Shown here piece after piece: positions 17,222 to 25,237 of a DNA stretch of 64,000 bases. Source of the stretch: Candidatus Bipolaricaulota bacterium. GTDB lineage: Bacteria > Bipolaricaulota > Bipolaricaulia > Bipolaricaulales > Bipolaricaulaceae. Within the stretch, counting starts at the first letter, position 1. The number at the start of each line of letters is the position of its first letter. The notes beneath the pieces were generated by a model that was not told where the DNA came from, did no database searches, and saw only the letters and a list, made by a program, of their open reading frames with translations. The position numbers and the translations under genes were made by a program. The stretch lies in the NCBI GenBank assembly GCA_025060415.1, contig JANXBT010000002.1, positions 62,001 to 126,000 of the forward strand. The letters run 5' to 3'.

Positions 17222-18076
17222 CCCCACCTCGCCCACGCGGATCACCCGCTCCCCTTGGGCCGTGCGCACCCGCAGCCCCCCTTCGGGGGTGAGCCCCTCC
17301 GCCACCCCCTCCACCACGCCCTGGGGGGTGCGCACGCGCACCTCCTTGCCCAGGGTTCCGTCAAGCTCCTGCCAGGTCCGAAGCACGCGGGCGACGGGGC
17401 ACGCCAGCCACCCCTCAAGGAGCTCGAGGAACTCCACCAGGAGGTCGACCCTACGGACCGCGCGGAACTCCTGGAGGGCGGCGGCCGTGGGGAGCGGGGC
17501 CTTCGCCACGTTCACGCCGACCCCGACGAGGAGGCGGTGCCTTTCGGCCTCGATCAGGATCCCCCCGAGCTTGCGCCCGTCGGGGCTGAGGAGGTCGTTG
17601 GGCCATTTGAGGCGGCCGCAGCCGGCCGCCTGGGCCAGGGCCACGCCCACCCGCAGGGGCAGGAGGTGGGGCGGCGGTCCGCGCAGGAGCAGGGAAAGGT
17701 AGAGGTTGCCCGGGGGGCTGAGCCACGCCCGCCCCAGCCGGCCCCGGCCCGCGGTTTGCCGCTCGGCCACCACCAGGGCGCCCTCCGGCACCCCGGCCCA
17801 CGCGCGCAGCACCTCCTGGGTGCTGGAGACCGTCCCGAGGTACCGATAGGGCCGGCCTAACCGGCCCCGCAGGCGGGGCAGGACGAACTGGGGCGCAGGG
17901 CAACCCGGCTCAAGCCCGACCCCGCGTTCCTCGGCGAGGAGCACGGGGTAGCCCGCCGCGCGCAAGGCGTACGCGAGGGCCCGCACTTGGGCGAGGGACA
18001 GGCCCGCCCGGACGGCCACCTCCTCCCAGGGCCGCCATCCCTCGGGGAGCAGGCGGAGGAAGTGCTCCGGGTCCAC
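17054..18076 (-). CDS. birA: Biotin-[acetyl-CoA-carboxylase] ligase / biotin operon repressor BirA
   Basis: A 340-residue bifunctional biotin ligase. The N-terminal region (about 10-60) reads as a winged helix (WEEVAVRAGLSLAQVRALAYALRAAGY), so it may also act as a biotin-responsive repressor. The catalytic domain has VSSTQEVLRAW, the biotinyl-AMP loop GRGRLGRAW, LKWPNDLL and VGVGVNV, then an SH3-like C-terminal domain. The usual end would be near GEVGL; here 54 further residues rich in Gly and Glu follow, encoded opposite the membrane protein gene. GTG 18076 is chosen as it starts 10 nt after the upstream stop; no ribosome-binding site is seen. Confidence 0.9.
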   Translation of the reverse strand: MDPEHFLRLLPEGWRPWEEVAVRAGLSLAQVRALAYALRAAGYPVLLAEERGVGLEPGCPAPQFVLPRLRGRLGRPYRYLGTVSSTQEVLRAWAGVPEGALVVAERQTAGRGRLGRAWLSPPGNLYLSLLLRGPPPHLLPLRVGVALAQAAGCGRLKWPNDLLSPDGRKLGGILIEAERHRLLVGVGVNVAKAPLPTAAALQEFRAVRRVDLLVEFLELLEGWLACPVARVLRTWQELDGTLGKEVRVRTPQGVVEGVAEGLTPEGGLRVRTAQGERVIRVGEVGLPPPEDVVDPQEGEGEAQGGGSGEGEGEGPGAAVEEGQHVAHGGVREAREEKEEE

Positions 18077-18086
18077 GCCGGAAAGT

Positions 18087-18971
18087 TTAGCGGCGGATGG
18101 CGAGCTCCACGGTGTAGGCGAAGCGCGGCGCGCTTTCGGCCAGGGCCAGGCAGACCAGGTGGGCGCCGTTTTCACGGGCCTCGTAGGCCAGGCCCAGCCG
18201 CCCTTGCCCCGCCACCCGCCCCACCTCCTGGCCCGAGGGGCTGAGGAGGCGGAGGAGCACCGGGTGGGGCGCCTGAACGCGCAGCTCCACGAGCTGGCCG
18301 GGTTTGAGGATGACGCGGAACCAGTCGCGGTCGTCCAGGTCATGGCCGGGGCCGGCCCAGCCCAGCTCGCCCCAGTACGGCCCGGGCGCCAGGTAGGGCG
18401 CCTCCTCCGGCCCCCGGCACTCGCGAATGCCCCAGGAGGGAGGAGCCCCGTCGGCGGCGTCCGGGGCCGGCGCCGCGGGGCTCCCCGCGGCGGGGACCAG
18501 GGGCCCTCCCACGCCGGACCCGCCGGGAACCGGGCGCACCAGGCTCAGGGCCTGGGCGTGAACGCCCACCTCCGCCGCGGCCCGGGCCCGCAGGCCCACC
18601 ACGAGGTACGAGCCGAAGCCCACCTCGCGGCGGGAAAGCACCACCTGCCCAAAGTAGCGCACGAACGGCCCGTGCTCCGCCACCCGCTGCAGGGATACGC
18701 TCTGGGTCCGCGCAGGACAGCCAAAGGAGGAAAACGTCAGGGTCACCGGGAGAAGGGGCGGTGGGGGCGTGCGCCACCCCCGCGTCTCCAAGGAGAGGGC
18801 GAAAAGGAGGTGCTCGCCCTCCCAGGCCAGGTCGAAGAACTGCCACTGGGCGTAGGCCTCCGCGGCCCAGTACCAACCCCCGCCGTCCATGCGGCCCCGG
18901 GCCAGGAAAGCCGCCTCCGTCCCCAGCCCTCCCACCGCGAAAACGAGGAGAGCGCTAAGGGCCTTGCGCAT
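18087..18971 (-). CDS. Exported hypothetical protein with PPC-like C-terminal domain
   Basis: A 294-residue secreted protein of unknown function. ATG 18971 is preferred because a signal peptide starts there (RKALSALLVFAVGGLGTEAAF); the frame is open 37 codons further upstream but without secretion features. The middle holds a Pro/Ala-rich linker (AAGSPAAPAPDAADG). The C-terminal part (DRDWFRVILKPGQLVELRVQ) has the D.DW..V.L..G pattern of pre-peptidase C-terminal (PPC) beta-sandwich domains. No catalytic motif is visible. It lies between uppP and birA on the same strand. Confidence 0.72.
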   Translation of the reverse strand: MRKALSALLVFAVGGLGTEAAFLARGRMDGGGWYWAAEAYAQWQFFDLAWEGEHLLFALSLETRGWRTPPPPLLPVTLTFSSFGCPARTQSVSLQRVAEHGPFVRYFGQVVLSRREVGFGSYLVVGLRARAAAEVGVHAQALSLVRPVPGGSGVGGPLVPAAGSPAAPAPDAADGAPPSWGIRECRGPEEAPYLAPGPYWGELGWAGPGHDLDDRDWFRVILKPGQLVELRVQAPHPVLLRLLSPSGQEVGRVAGQGRLGLAYEARENGAHLVCLALAESAPRFAYTVELAIRR

Positions 18972-19075
18972 GGGTAGGTGGAGCTTGCCGCGGGCTCGGG
19001 CGAGCCCAAAGGCGAGGTGGCTGGTGGAAAAAGGAGTTTTTGACCCTCGCGAGGGGGAGGAGCGGTCCCCCCTTC

Positions 19076-19087
19076 TGGACAAATGTC
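19076..19087. repeat. Short inverted repeat downstream of uppP
   Basis: GGACA-AA-TGTCC, five-base arms around AA, 4 nt past the uppP stop, in the 120-nt gap before the exported protein gene. It could be an operator for that gene or chance; there is no T-tract to make it a terminator. I see no other clear element in 18972-19091. Confidence 0.3.
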
Positions 19088-19091
19088 CGTT

Positions 19092-19865
19092 TTACCCGAG
19101 GGCCAGGGCGAGGGCGGCCAAGAGCAGGCAATAGAGGCCGAACGGCCAGAGGGCGCCGCGCCGCAGGGCCCGGGCCAACCCCGCCAGGGCCAACAGGCCC
19201 GCGGCGAAGGCCGTGCCCAGGACCAGGGCCAACCCGGCCCAGCTCCCCACCTGGCCCGCCCCCTCCCAGGCGGCCAAGGCCGCCCCGCCCACCACCGCGG
19301 GGATCCCCAAAAGGAGGGCAAAACGGAACGCCTCCTCCCGCCCCAGGCCCAGGGCCAGGCCCGCGCTGAGGGTCAGCCCCGACCGGGAAAGGCCGGGGAG
19401 CACCGCCAGCAGCTGGGCCAACCCCACCAGCAGGGCCGTCCTCGGGGTGAGGGCGCGCGCCCGCGGGGGGCGCTTGCCCAGGCGGCTCCCCAGGAGGACC
19501 AGCCCGTTTGCGAGGAGGAGGTACGGCACGAGCTCGGCCCGGAGGATTTGGTCCAGCCGGCCCCGGGCGAGCCCCGCGCCGGCCACAAGGGGCAGCGTGC
19601 CCAGGCCCAGGGCCAGGGCGTAGCGCCCGGCCGCCCGGTCCCCGCGGGCCAGGCCCCGCGCCAGGGAGGCCAGGTCCCTACGGAACCAAAAAAGGAGGGC
19701 GAGCAGGGTGCCCAGGTGGGCGGCGGCCACAAGGAGCGGGCCGGGCTCGCGCAACCCCAGGGCGCGCTGGGCCAAAAGCAGGTGCGCGGAGCTGCTTACG
19801 GGCAGGAACTCCGTGAGGCCTTGGACGAGGCCGAGCCAAAGGTAGCGCGCCCACGCCCCGCCCAA
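19092..19865 (-). CDS. uppP: Undecaprenyl-diphosphatase (UppP/BacA)
   Basis: A 257-residue membrane phosphatase that recycles undecaprenyl pyrophosphate to the monophosphate for peptidoglycan and polysaccharide assembly. Both family motifs are present: GLTEFLPVSSSAH (active-site Glu, Ser, His) and PGLSRSG. About eight membrane segments follow. The start must be the TTG at 19865, since an in-frame stop (the TGA of the upstream gene) lies 4 codons before it. It is placed between a TlpA-like gene and a secreted protein and is likely in the same transcript as both. Confidence 0.94.
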   Translation of the reverse strand: MGGAWARYLWLGLVQGLTEFLPVSSSAHLLLAQRALGLREPGPLLVAAAHLGTLLALLFWFRRDLASLARGLARGDRAAGRYALALGLGTLPLVAGAGLARGRLDQILRAELVPYLLLANGLVLLGSRLGKRPPRARALTPRTALLVGLAQLLAVLPGLSRSGLTLSAGLALGLGREEAFRFALLLGIPAVVGGAALAAWEGAGQVGSWAGLALVLGTAFAAGLLALAGLARALRRGALWPFGLYCLLLAALALALG

Positions 19866-19874
19866 GGTCGGGGC

Positions 19875-21506
19875 TCACACGGGCCCGCCCGGCCCGGCCA
19901 GGAACCCGAGGAAGAGGAGGGGCCAAAGGAAAAAGCCCCCGCGCCCCAAAAGCCACGCGGCCAGGGCCAGCCCCAAGACCAGGAGCCCCCACGCCCACCA
20001 GGGGATCCCCGCCTGGGCGCCCTCCTCGGCGAGGACCAGGACCAGGGGCGCCCGCTGGACGACCTCATCGGAGGGGCCCGACCCGTAGCGGTAGCGGAGG
20101 ACCAGGGTCGCGGGGCGGGCGAAGGGGGCGGGCCGGGGCTCCTGGAGCGCCAGGGTGAGCTCCAGTTCCCGCGCCTCCCCGGGGGCAAGGGCGAAGGGCG
20201 GCGGGCCCTCCGCCCGCAGGCCCTCCGGCAGCCCCTCCCACGCGAGCGCCACCTCCTGCGCGGGGACAGCGGACCGGTTCGCCACCGTCACGGAAAACCG
20301 CGTCGCCCCGCGGGGGTTCAGGCGAACTTGTTCGGGAAGGACAAGGGCCAGGGGCGCGGGGGAGGCCGGGGCGTCCGCCTCGGCCAGGAGCGCGGCGATC
20401 GCCGCGCGCAGCTGCTCGCCCTGGAGGTCCCGGAACCGGATGACCCCGCGCCGGTCCAGAAGGTAGGTGGTGGGGATTTGCTGGACGCGGTAGAGGCTGG
20501 CCACCGGGTGGTCCCAGCGCCGGCCAAAGAACGCGTTCGGCCAGAGGATGCCATAGGTGCTGAGCACCCGGCGCAGGTCCTCGCCGCTCTCGTCCAGGCT
20601 CACCCCCACGATCTCGAACCCCTTGGGGCGGAACTCCTCGTAGAGGGCGCGGAGCTTGGGCAGGGAGGCCAGGCACGGCGGGCACCAGGTGGCCCAGAAG
20701 TCGAGCAGCACCACTTGGCCGCGGAATTGGCCCAGGCTCATGGGCCGGCCGTCCAGGAAGTTGCGGAAGGAGAAGTCCGGGGCCGGGGAGCCGGGGATGA
20801 GGGGCACCTTGGGGGCCACGTAGGGAGCGGGCTCGAGCCGCACCCTGCTCCCGTCGGGGGCCAAGGGGCGCACGCGGAAGCTGGCGTCCGGGAGCGTGAA
20901 GGGCTCCGTGAGCTTGAAGCGCTCATGCCCATCGGGCTCGGCGTAGATGCGGCCGTCCTTGTCCACGTCCACCCCAAAGAAATCGCCGCTTGTGCCGAAC
21001 ACCCCGTCCAGATCGCCGTCCACGAGCACCAAGGCGTGGCCTTGGAACTCTCCCGCGCGGGGGGCCCCGCCCAAGAGGAACACGTAGCTCCGCCCCTCGG
21101 GCCAGAGGATCCCCAAGGGATAGGAAAAGGCCGGCGCGCCCGCCGGCTCCGAGAGGAGGGTCGCCGTCCAGAGGAGGGCCTCCGCGGCCCGCGCCTTGGG
21201 AAGCTCCTCCTCCGGGAGGAGCCGCCCATCCCGATCCCGGTCCAGCCAAAGGCCCGCCTCGTTTTGGGGGGTGATCCCCAGGAGGAGGGGGTAACGGGCC
21301 TGGCCAAGCCCGACCTCCCCGTACAGGCGCAGGGCGAGGGCGGGCCCTTCGAAGCGCAGGGGGGAGGGCGGGGTGGGGTGGAGCCGCAGGGCCTGCACGA
21401 CCTGGGCCCAGGAGCCGAGGGCGGCGGGGTCGGCGGGCGCGAGGGCCACCTCGTAGGCCAGCCCGGTCAGGCCGAGCAAAAGCGCCAGGGCCGGGAGGGC
21501 GCGCAT
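19875..21506 (-). CDS. Membrane-anchored TlpA-like thioredoxin protein with EF-hand-type loops
   Basis: A 543-residue exported protein. Order: signal peptide (about 1-20); an N-terminal region with EF-hand-type calcium loops (DRDRDGRLLPEE near 88-99, DGDLDG and DVDKDGRI near 160-190); a TlpA/ResA thioredoxin domain (about 245-390) with redox motif DFWATWCPPC and cis-Pro segment QIPTTYLLD; an Ig-like/NEW3-type beta domain with VTVANRSAVPAQEV; and a C-terminal membrane segment (about 505-540). TlpA proteins reduce periplasmic disulfides, for example in cytochrome c maturation, so this likely works outside the inner membrane. Fusion to calcium-binding loops is unusual. Confidence 0.85.
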   Translation of the reverse strand: MRALPALALLLGLTGLAYEVALAPADPAALGSWAQVVQALRLHPTPPSPLRFEGPALALRLYGEVGLGQARYPLLLGITPQNEAGLWLDRDRDGRLLPEEELPKARAAEALLWTATLLSEPAGAPAFSYPLGILWPEGRSYVFLLGGAPRAGEFQGHALVLVDGDLDGVFGTSGDFFGVDVDKDGRIYAEPDGHERFKLTEPFTLPDASFRVRPLAPDGSRVRLEPAPYVAPKVPLIPGSPAPDFSFRNFLDGRPMSLGQFRGQVVLLDFWATWCPPCLASLPKLRALYEEFRPKGFEIVGVSLDESGEDLRRVLSTYGILWPNAFFGRRWDHPVASLYRVQQIPTTYLLDRRGVIRFRDLQGEQLRAAIAALLAEADAPASPAPLALVLPEQVRLNPRGATRFSVTVANRSAVPAQEVALAWEGLPEGLRAEGPPPFALAPGEARELELTLALQEPRPAPFARPATLVLRYRYGSGPSDEVVQRAPLVLVLAEEGAQAGIPWWAWGLLVLGLALAAWLLGRGGFFLWPLLFLGFLAGPGGPV

Positions 21507-21510
21507 GGGC

Positions 21511-22815
21511 TCAGGCCGTGGGGAGGGCAGCGGCGGCCCGGCGCAGGCGCGCCGCGGCCAGCTCCGGCCCCACCAGGGCCAGCACCTCGAACAGGCCCGG
21601 GCCCACCCGGGATCCGCTCACCACCACCCGCATGGGCAGGGCCACCGCTTTCAGGGGCAAGCCCAGCCGGTCCAAGACCCCCCGGACCAGGGCCTCCAGG
21701 CCGGCGGGCGTGGGGTCCGGAGCCGCCTCCAGGGCCTCGGCGATGGCCAAAAACGGCCCGGCCAGCTCGGGCCGCAGGAGCTCCCGGGCGTCCTCGGGCA
21801 CCGCCAACTCCCCGGGGAAGAGCATGCGCGCGGTGTGCGCGAGCTCCACCAGGGTGCGGCTGCGGTCGCGGAAGAGCTCCACCGCCCGGTGCAGCGTGGC
21901 CTGGGGCAGGGCCTCCACCTGCTCGGGCGCGGCCACGCCCTCCCAAACCAGGAACTCCTTGAGCGATTCCGCGAGCGCGGGCACGGGGATGCGGCGCATC
22001 CACTCCCGGTTCAGCCAAAGGAGCTTCTGTTCGTCGAAGACGGAGGGCGACTGCCCGACCCCGTCCAGGTCGAAGTACTGGATGAGCTCCTCCCGGGAGA
22101 AGATCTCCTGGTCGCCGTGGGACCAGCCCAGCCGGGCCAGGAAGTTCACCATGGCCTCGGGCAGGATGCCGCGGCGGCGGTACTCCAGGACGGAGACCGC
22201 GCCGTGGCGCTTGGAGAGCTTGGTGCGGTCCGGGCCGAGGATGAGGGGGATGTGCGCGAACTTCGGGGGGGTCAGGCCCAGGGCCCAGTACATGTGGAGC
22301 TGCTTGGGGGTGTTGGGGAGGTGCTCATCCCCGCGGATCACGTGGGTGATGCCCATCTCCGTGTCGTCCACGACGCAGGCGAAGTTGTAGGTGGGGGTCC
22401 CGTCGGAGCGGAGGATCACGAGGTCCTTGAACTCGCGGTTTTGGAACTGCACCCTGCCGGCGATGAGGTCCTCCACCACGGTCACGCCCTCTTTGGGCAT
22501 GCGGAACCATACGGCGCCGTCGGCCTCGTAGGCGGCGCCGCGGCGCAGGAGCTCCTCGGCGTAGCGCTGGTGTATGCGCAGCCGCTCCGTCTGGCGATAG
22601 AACTCATCCCAGTCCAGGCCGAGCCAGCGCAAGGAGGCCTGGATCTGCTCGATGGCCTCCTCGGTGGAGCGGGTGCGGTCCGTGTCCTCGATGCGCAGGA
22701 TGAAGGTGCCGCCGTGGTGGCGGGCGAAGAGCCAGTTGAAGAGGGCCGTGCGGGCCCCGCCCACGTGGAGATAGCCCGTGGGGCTCGGTGCGAACCTCAC
22801 GCGGACCTTGTCCAT
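21511..22815 (-). CDS. gltX: Glutamate-tRNA ligase (GluRS)
   Basis: A 434-residue class I synthetase that charges tRNA-Glu (and perhaps tRNA-Gln in lineages using the amidotransferase route). HIGH equivalent is SPTGYLHVGG and KMSKS equivalent is KLSKRHG. RIEDTDRTRST and IRGDEHLPNTPKQ are further signatures. It is somewhat short for GluRS (usually about 460-490), with a compact anticodon-binding C-terminus that still ends normally (GPGLFEVLALVG). ATG 22815 lies 8 nt below a TACAAT box with TTGGGC 17 nt further up, which suggests a leaderless transcript. Confidence 0.95.
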   Translation of the reverse strand: MDKVRVRFAPSPTGYLHVGGARTALFNWLFARHHGGTFILRIEDTDRTRSTEEAIEQIQASLRWLGLDWDEFYRQTERLRIHQRYAEELLRRGAAYEADGAVWFRMPKEGVTVVEDLIAGRVQFQNREFKDLVILRSDGTPTYNFACVVDDTEMGITHVIRGDEHLPNTPKQLHMYWALGLTPPKFAHIPLILGPDRTKLSKRHGAVSVLEYRRRGILPEAMVNFLARLGWSHGDQEIFSREELIQYFDLDGVGQSPSVFDEQKLLWLNREWMRRIPVPALAESLKEFLVWEGVAAPEQVEALPQATLHRAVELFRDRSRTLVELAHTARMLFPGELAVPEDARELLRPELAGPFLAIAEALEAAPDPTPAGLEALVRGVLDRLGLPLKAVALPMRVVVSGSRVGPGLFEVLALVGPELAAARLRRAAAALPTA

Positions 22816-22823
22816 GGCGCCGG

Positions 22824-22852
22824 ATTGTACCGGGGCGCCGCGGGCGGCCCAA
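22824..22852 (-). promoter_or_regulatory. gltX promoter, leaderless type
   Basis: On the minus strand TTGGGC (22847-22852), a 17-nt spacer, then TACAAT (22824-22829). Only 8 nt separate the -10 from the gltX ATG, so transcription would start at or next to the start codon. The divergent gene has TAAGAT at 22882-22887. Confidence 0.65.
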
Positions 22853-22902
22853 TCGCCGTGGCCACCCAAAGGGGCGTCGGTTAAGATGCGGCCGGTGAGA
22901 AT

Positions 22903-23175
22903 ATGCCGGTGGCCGCGTACGTCCTGATCCGCTGTCGGGGAGCAACCGAGGAGAAGGTCGCCGAGGAGCTGCGCAAAAAGCCGCACGTAAAACGGGTGGA
23001 TACGGTCTTCGGCGATTACGACATCATCGCCTACCTCGAGTTCGACGAGCTTCCCTCCAGCTTCTCCGTGGCCGAACTCTACCGGATCGTCACCGAGGAG
23101 ATCCGCCAGGTGGAGGGGGTCTTCTCCACAAGCACCCACATCGTGACCACCAAGCCGGGAAAGGGGGCGGGATGA
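22903..23175 (+). CDS. Stand-alone Lrp/AsnC ligand-binding (RAM) domain protein
   Basis: A 90-residue protein that is only the amino-acid-binding RAM domain of Lrp/AsnC regulators: [21 protein letters not shown], then [19 protein letters not shown] and [14 protein letters not shown]. The DNA-binding helix-turn-helix is absent. Such small proteins form dimers or octamers and may act as amino-acid sensors or partners of full Lrp proteins. Its last codons overlap argF (ATGA), which suggests a link to arginine/ornithine metabolism. A TAAGAT box lies 15 nt upstream and GGTGAG may serve as ribosome-binding site. Confidence 0.88.
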   Translation: MPVAAYVLIRCRGATEEKVAEELRKKPHVKRVDTVFGDYDIIAYLEFDELPSSFSVAELYRIVTEEIRQVEGVFSTSTHIVTTKPGKGAG

Positions 23176-24092
23176 AGCGGGACCTCCTGAGCCTGCAGGA
23201 TTGGAGCCCTCAGGAGATCTGGGAGATCCTGGAGCTCGCCGCCCACCTCAAGCGGGAGCACCGGGCCGGCGTGCGCCACGACCACCTCCTGCGCGGGAAA
23301 ACCCTGGCCATGATCTTCCAGAAGCCCTCCCTGCGCACCCGCGTCTCCTTTGAAGTGGGGATGTGGCAGCTTGGGGGCTACGCCCTCTACCTTGGGCCCG
23401 AGGACATCAAGCTCGGCCAGCGGGAGACCGTGGAGGACGTGGCCCTCAACCTCTCCCGCTACGTGGACGGGATCATGGCCCGGGTGTTCGGCCACGCGGT
23501 GGTGGAGGAGCTGGCCCGCTTCGCCACCGTCCCCGTGATCAACGGGCTTTCCGACCTCCTCCACCCCTGCCAGGCCCTGGCCGACGTGCTCACCATTTGG
23601 GAGAAGAAGCGCACGCTGGCGGGGCTGACCCTGGCGTTCATCGGGGACGGCAACAACGTGGCCAACTCCCTGATCGAGGCCTCGGCCAAGCTGGGGATCC
23701 GCTTCCGCATCGCTTGCCCGGAGGGGCATGAGCCGGACGCGCGGATCGTGGCGGAGGCCCGGGCGTTGGGCGCGGAAATCGAGATCCTCCGCGACCCAAG
23801 GGAGGCCGCGCGGGGGGCCGACGTCCTCTACACCGACGTGTGGACGAGCATGGGGCAGGAGGCCGAGGCCGAGCTCCGCCGCCAGAGGTTCCAAGGCTAC
23901 ACGGTGAGCCTCGACCTCCTCGCCCTGGCCAAGCCGGACTGCCTGGTGATGCACTGCCTCCCCGCCCACTACGGGGAGGAGATCACCTACGAGGCCGCGC
24001 GGAGCCGGAACTCCGTGATCTTCGACCAGGCGGAGAACCGCCTCCACGCCCAGAAGGCCGTGCTCGCCCTCCTTTTGGGCGGGAAGCGCTAG
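23172..24092 (+). CDS. argF: Ornithine carbamoyltransferase
   Basis: A 306-residue transcarbamylase converting ornithine and carbamoyl phosphate to citrulline, either for arginine synthesis or, in reverse, fermentation of arginine. The carbamoyl-phosphate motif is SLRTR, with HPCQALAD and the ornithine-specific [22 protein letters not shown] is the ornithine loop. Length is normal. It is translationally coupled to the RAM-domain gene. It converges with the FAD oxidoreductase, sharing a 4-nt overlap of stops. No other arginine genes are in the window. Confidence 0.95.
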   Translation: MKRDLLSLQDWSPQEIWEILELAAHLKREHRAGVRHDHLLRGKTLAMIFQKPSLRTRVSFEVGMWQLGGYALYLGPEDIKLGQRETVEDVALNLSRYVDGIMARVFGHAVVEELARFATVPVINGLSDLLHPCQALADVLTIWEKKRTLAGLTLAFIGDGNNVANSLIEASAKLGIRFRIACPEGHEPDARIVAEARALGAEIEILRDPREAARGADVLYTDVWTSMGQEAEAELRRQRFQGYTVSLDLLALAKPDCLVMHCLPAHYGEEITYEAARSRNSVIFDQAENRLHAQKAVLALLLGGKR

Positions 24093-25237
24093 CGGAGGAC
24101 CTCGGCCCGCGCGAAGCTGCGCTCGGGCGAGAGGTTGCGAAGCACGATTTGGTCCTCGGGGAGGGGCGTTCCCAGGACCAGGCGGGCCAGGAGCTCGCCC
24201 AGGGCGGGGCCGAGCATCACGCCCTGGCCGCATAGACCAATGGCCACCAGGTACCCCCGCACCGCTTCCACCCAGCCCACGAGGGGAAGGCCGTCGGGCG
24301 TCATGGGATAGAGGCCGCGCCAGGTGCGGCGCACCCGGATCCCCGCCAGCCGCGGCACCACCTGGATGATCCGCCGGGCCACCTGCGGCAGGAACGCGCT
24401 CGTCTCCCGCCGGTCCTCGCCGAGGATGGGGGGCTCGGGCGTGAGGCAAAACGCGATCTGACCGGTGGCGAGCTGGTGGAAGTAGCAGTTGGCCGAGCCC
24501 GGGCCCGGCCGGATGTCCACGATCATGGGGTCCAGGAAGTGGGCCACAGGCTCGGTGATCCCCGCCTCGTGGCAGTCGGGGTACACGGGGTGCTCCACGC
24601 CCAGAAGCTTCCCGATCTGGGCGGCCCAGGCGCCCGCGGCGTTGAGCACAAGGGCGGTGGGGTAACGGCCCTTGTCCGTGCGCACGGCCTGGACCCGGCC
24701 CGCCCGCACTTCCATCCCCACCACCTCCTCGCGGAAGCGAAATTCCGCCCCCTCCCCTTTGGCCAACTCGTAGTAGGCGTGGCAGAGGAGGAGCGGGGAA
24801 CAGTGGCCGTCCTCGGGCGAGTAGGTCCCGCCCCGCAGCCCTTGGGGGTTGAGGTCGGGCACGACCCGCAGGAGCTCGTCCGCCTCGCACCAGCGGATGT
24901 TGAGGCCAAAGGAGCGCTGCAGGGCCACGAGCTCCTTGAGGATCCTCTCCTCCTCGGGCCGGTAGGCCACGAACACGTAGCCGCCCGGCCGCCACTCCAC
25001 CTCCCGGCCGAACTCCTCCCGGAAGCGGGTGAGGATGGCGATGGTGCGCAGCCCCAACCGGATCTTCGCGGGGTCCGAGTGGGTGGCGCGCACCCCGCCG
25101 ATGGCGGCCTTGTTTGAGCCCTGGCCCGGGCTCGGTAAACGGTCGAGCACCAGGACCTTCAGCCCCTCCCGGGCGAGGTAGAAGGCCGCGGGCGTGCCCA
25201 CGCTGCCCGCGCCGATCACCACCACATCGTAGCTCAC
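24089..25237 (-). CDS. FAD-dependent amino-acid dehydrogenase subunit (sarcosine oxidase/proline dehydrogenase beta type)
   Basis: A 382-residue DAO-family flavoprotein. The FAD-binding Rossmann motif is [20 protein letters not shown], followed by [13 protein letters not shown], a typical flavin site for the SoxB/HcnC/glycine-oxidase group, and a C-terminal [11 protein letters not shown] with [18 protein letters not shown]. Such subunits oxidise secondary amines (sarcosine, proline, hydroxyproline, glycine). It begins at GTG 25237 in a GTGA overlap with the next minus gene, a multi-cluster partner, so the two should form one complex. The exact substrate cannot be read from sequence; the hydroxyproline-dehydratase-like gene nearby hints at imino acids. 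Confidence 0.85.
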   Translation of the reverse strand: MSYDVVVIGAGSVGTPAAFYLAREGLKVLVLDRLPSPGQGSNKAAIGGVRATHSDPAKIRLGLRTIAILTRFREEFGREVEWRPGGYVFVAYRPEEERILKELVALQRSFGLNIRWCEADELLRVVPDLNPQGLRGGTYSPEDGHCSPLLLCHAYYELAKGEGAEFRFREEVVGMEVRAGRVQAVRTDKGRYPTALVLNAAGAWAAQIGKLLGVEHPVYPDCHEAGITEPVAHFLDPMIVDIRPGPGSANCYFHQLATGQIAFCLTPEPPILGEDRRETSAFLPQVARRIIQVVPRLAGIRVRRTWRGLYPMTPDGLPLVGWVEAVRGYLVAIGLCGQGVMLGPALGELLARLVLGTPLPEDQIVLRNLSPERSFARAEVLR

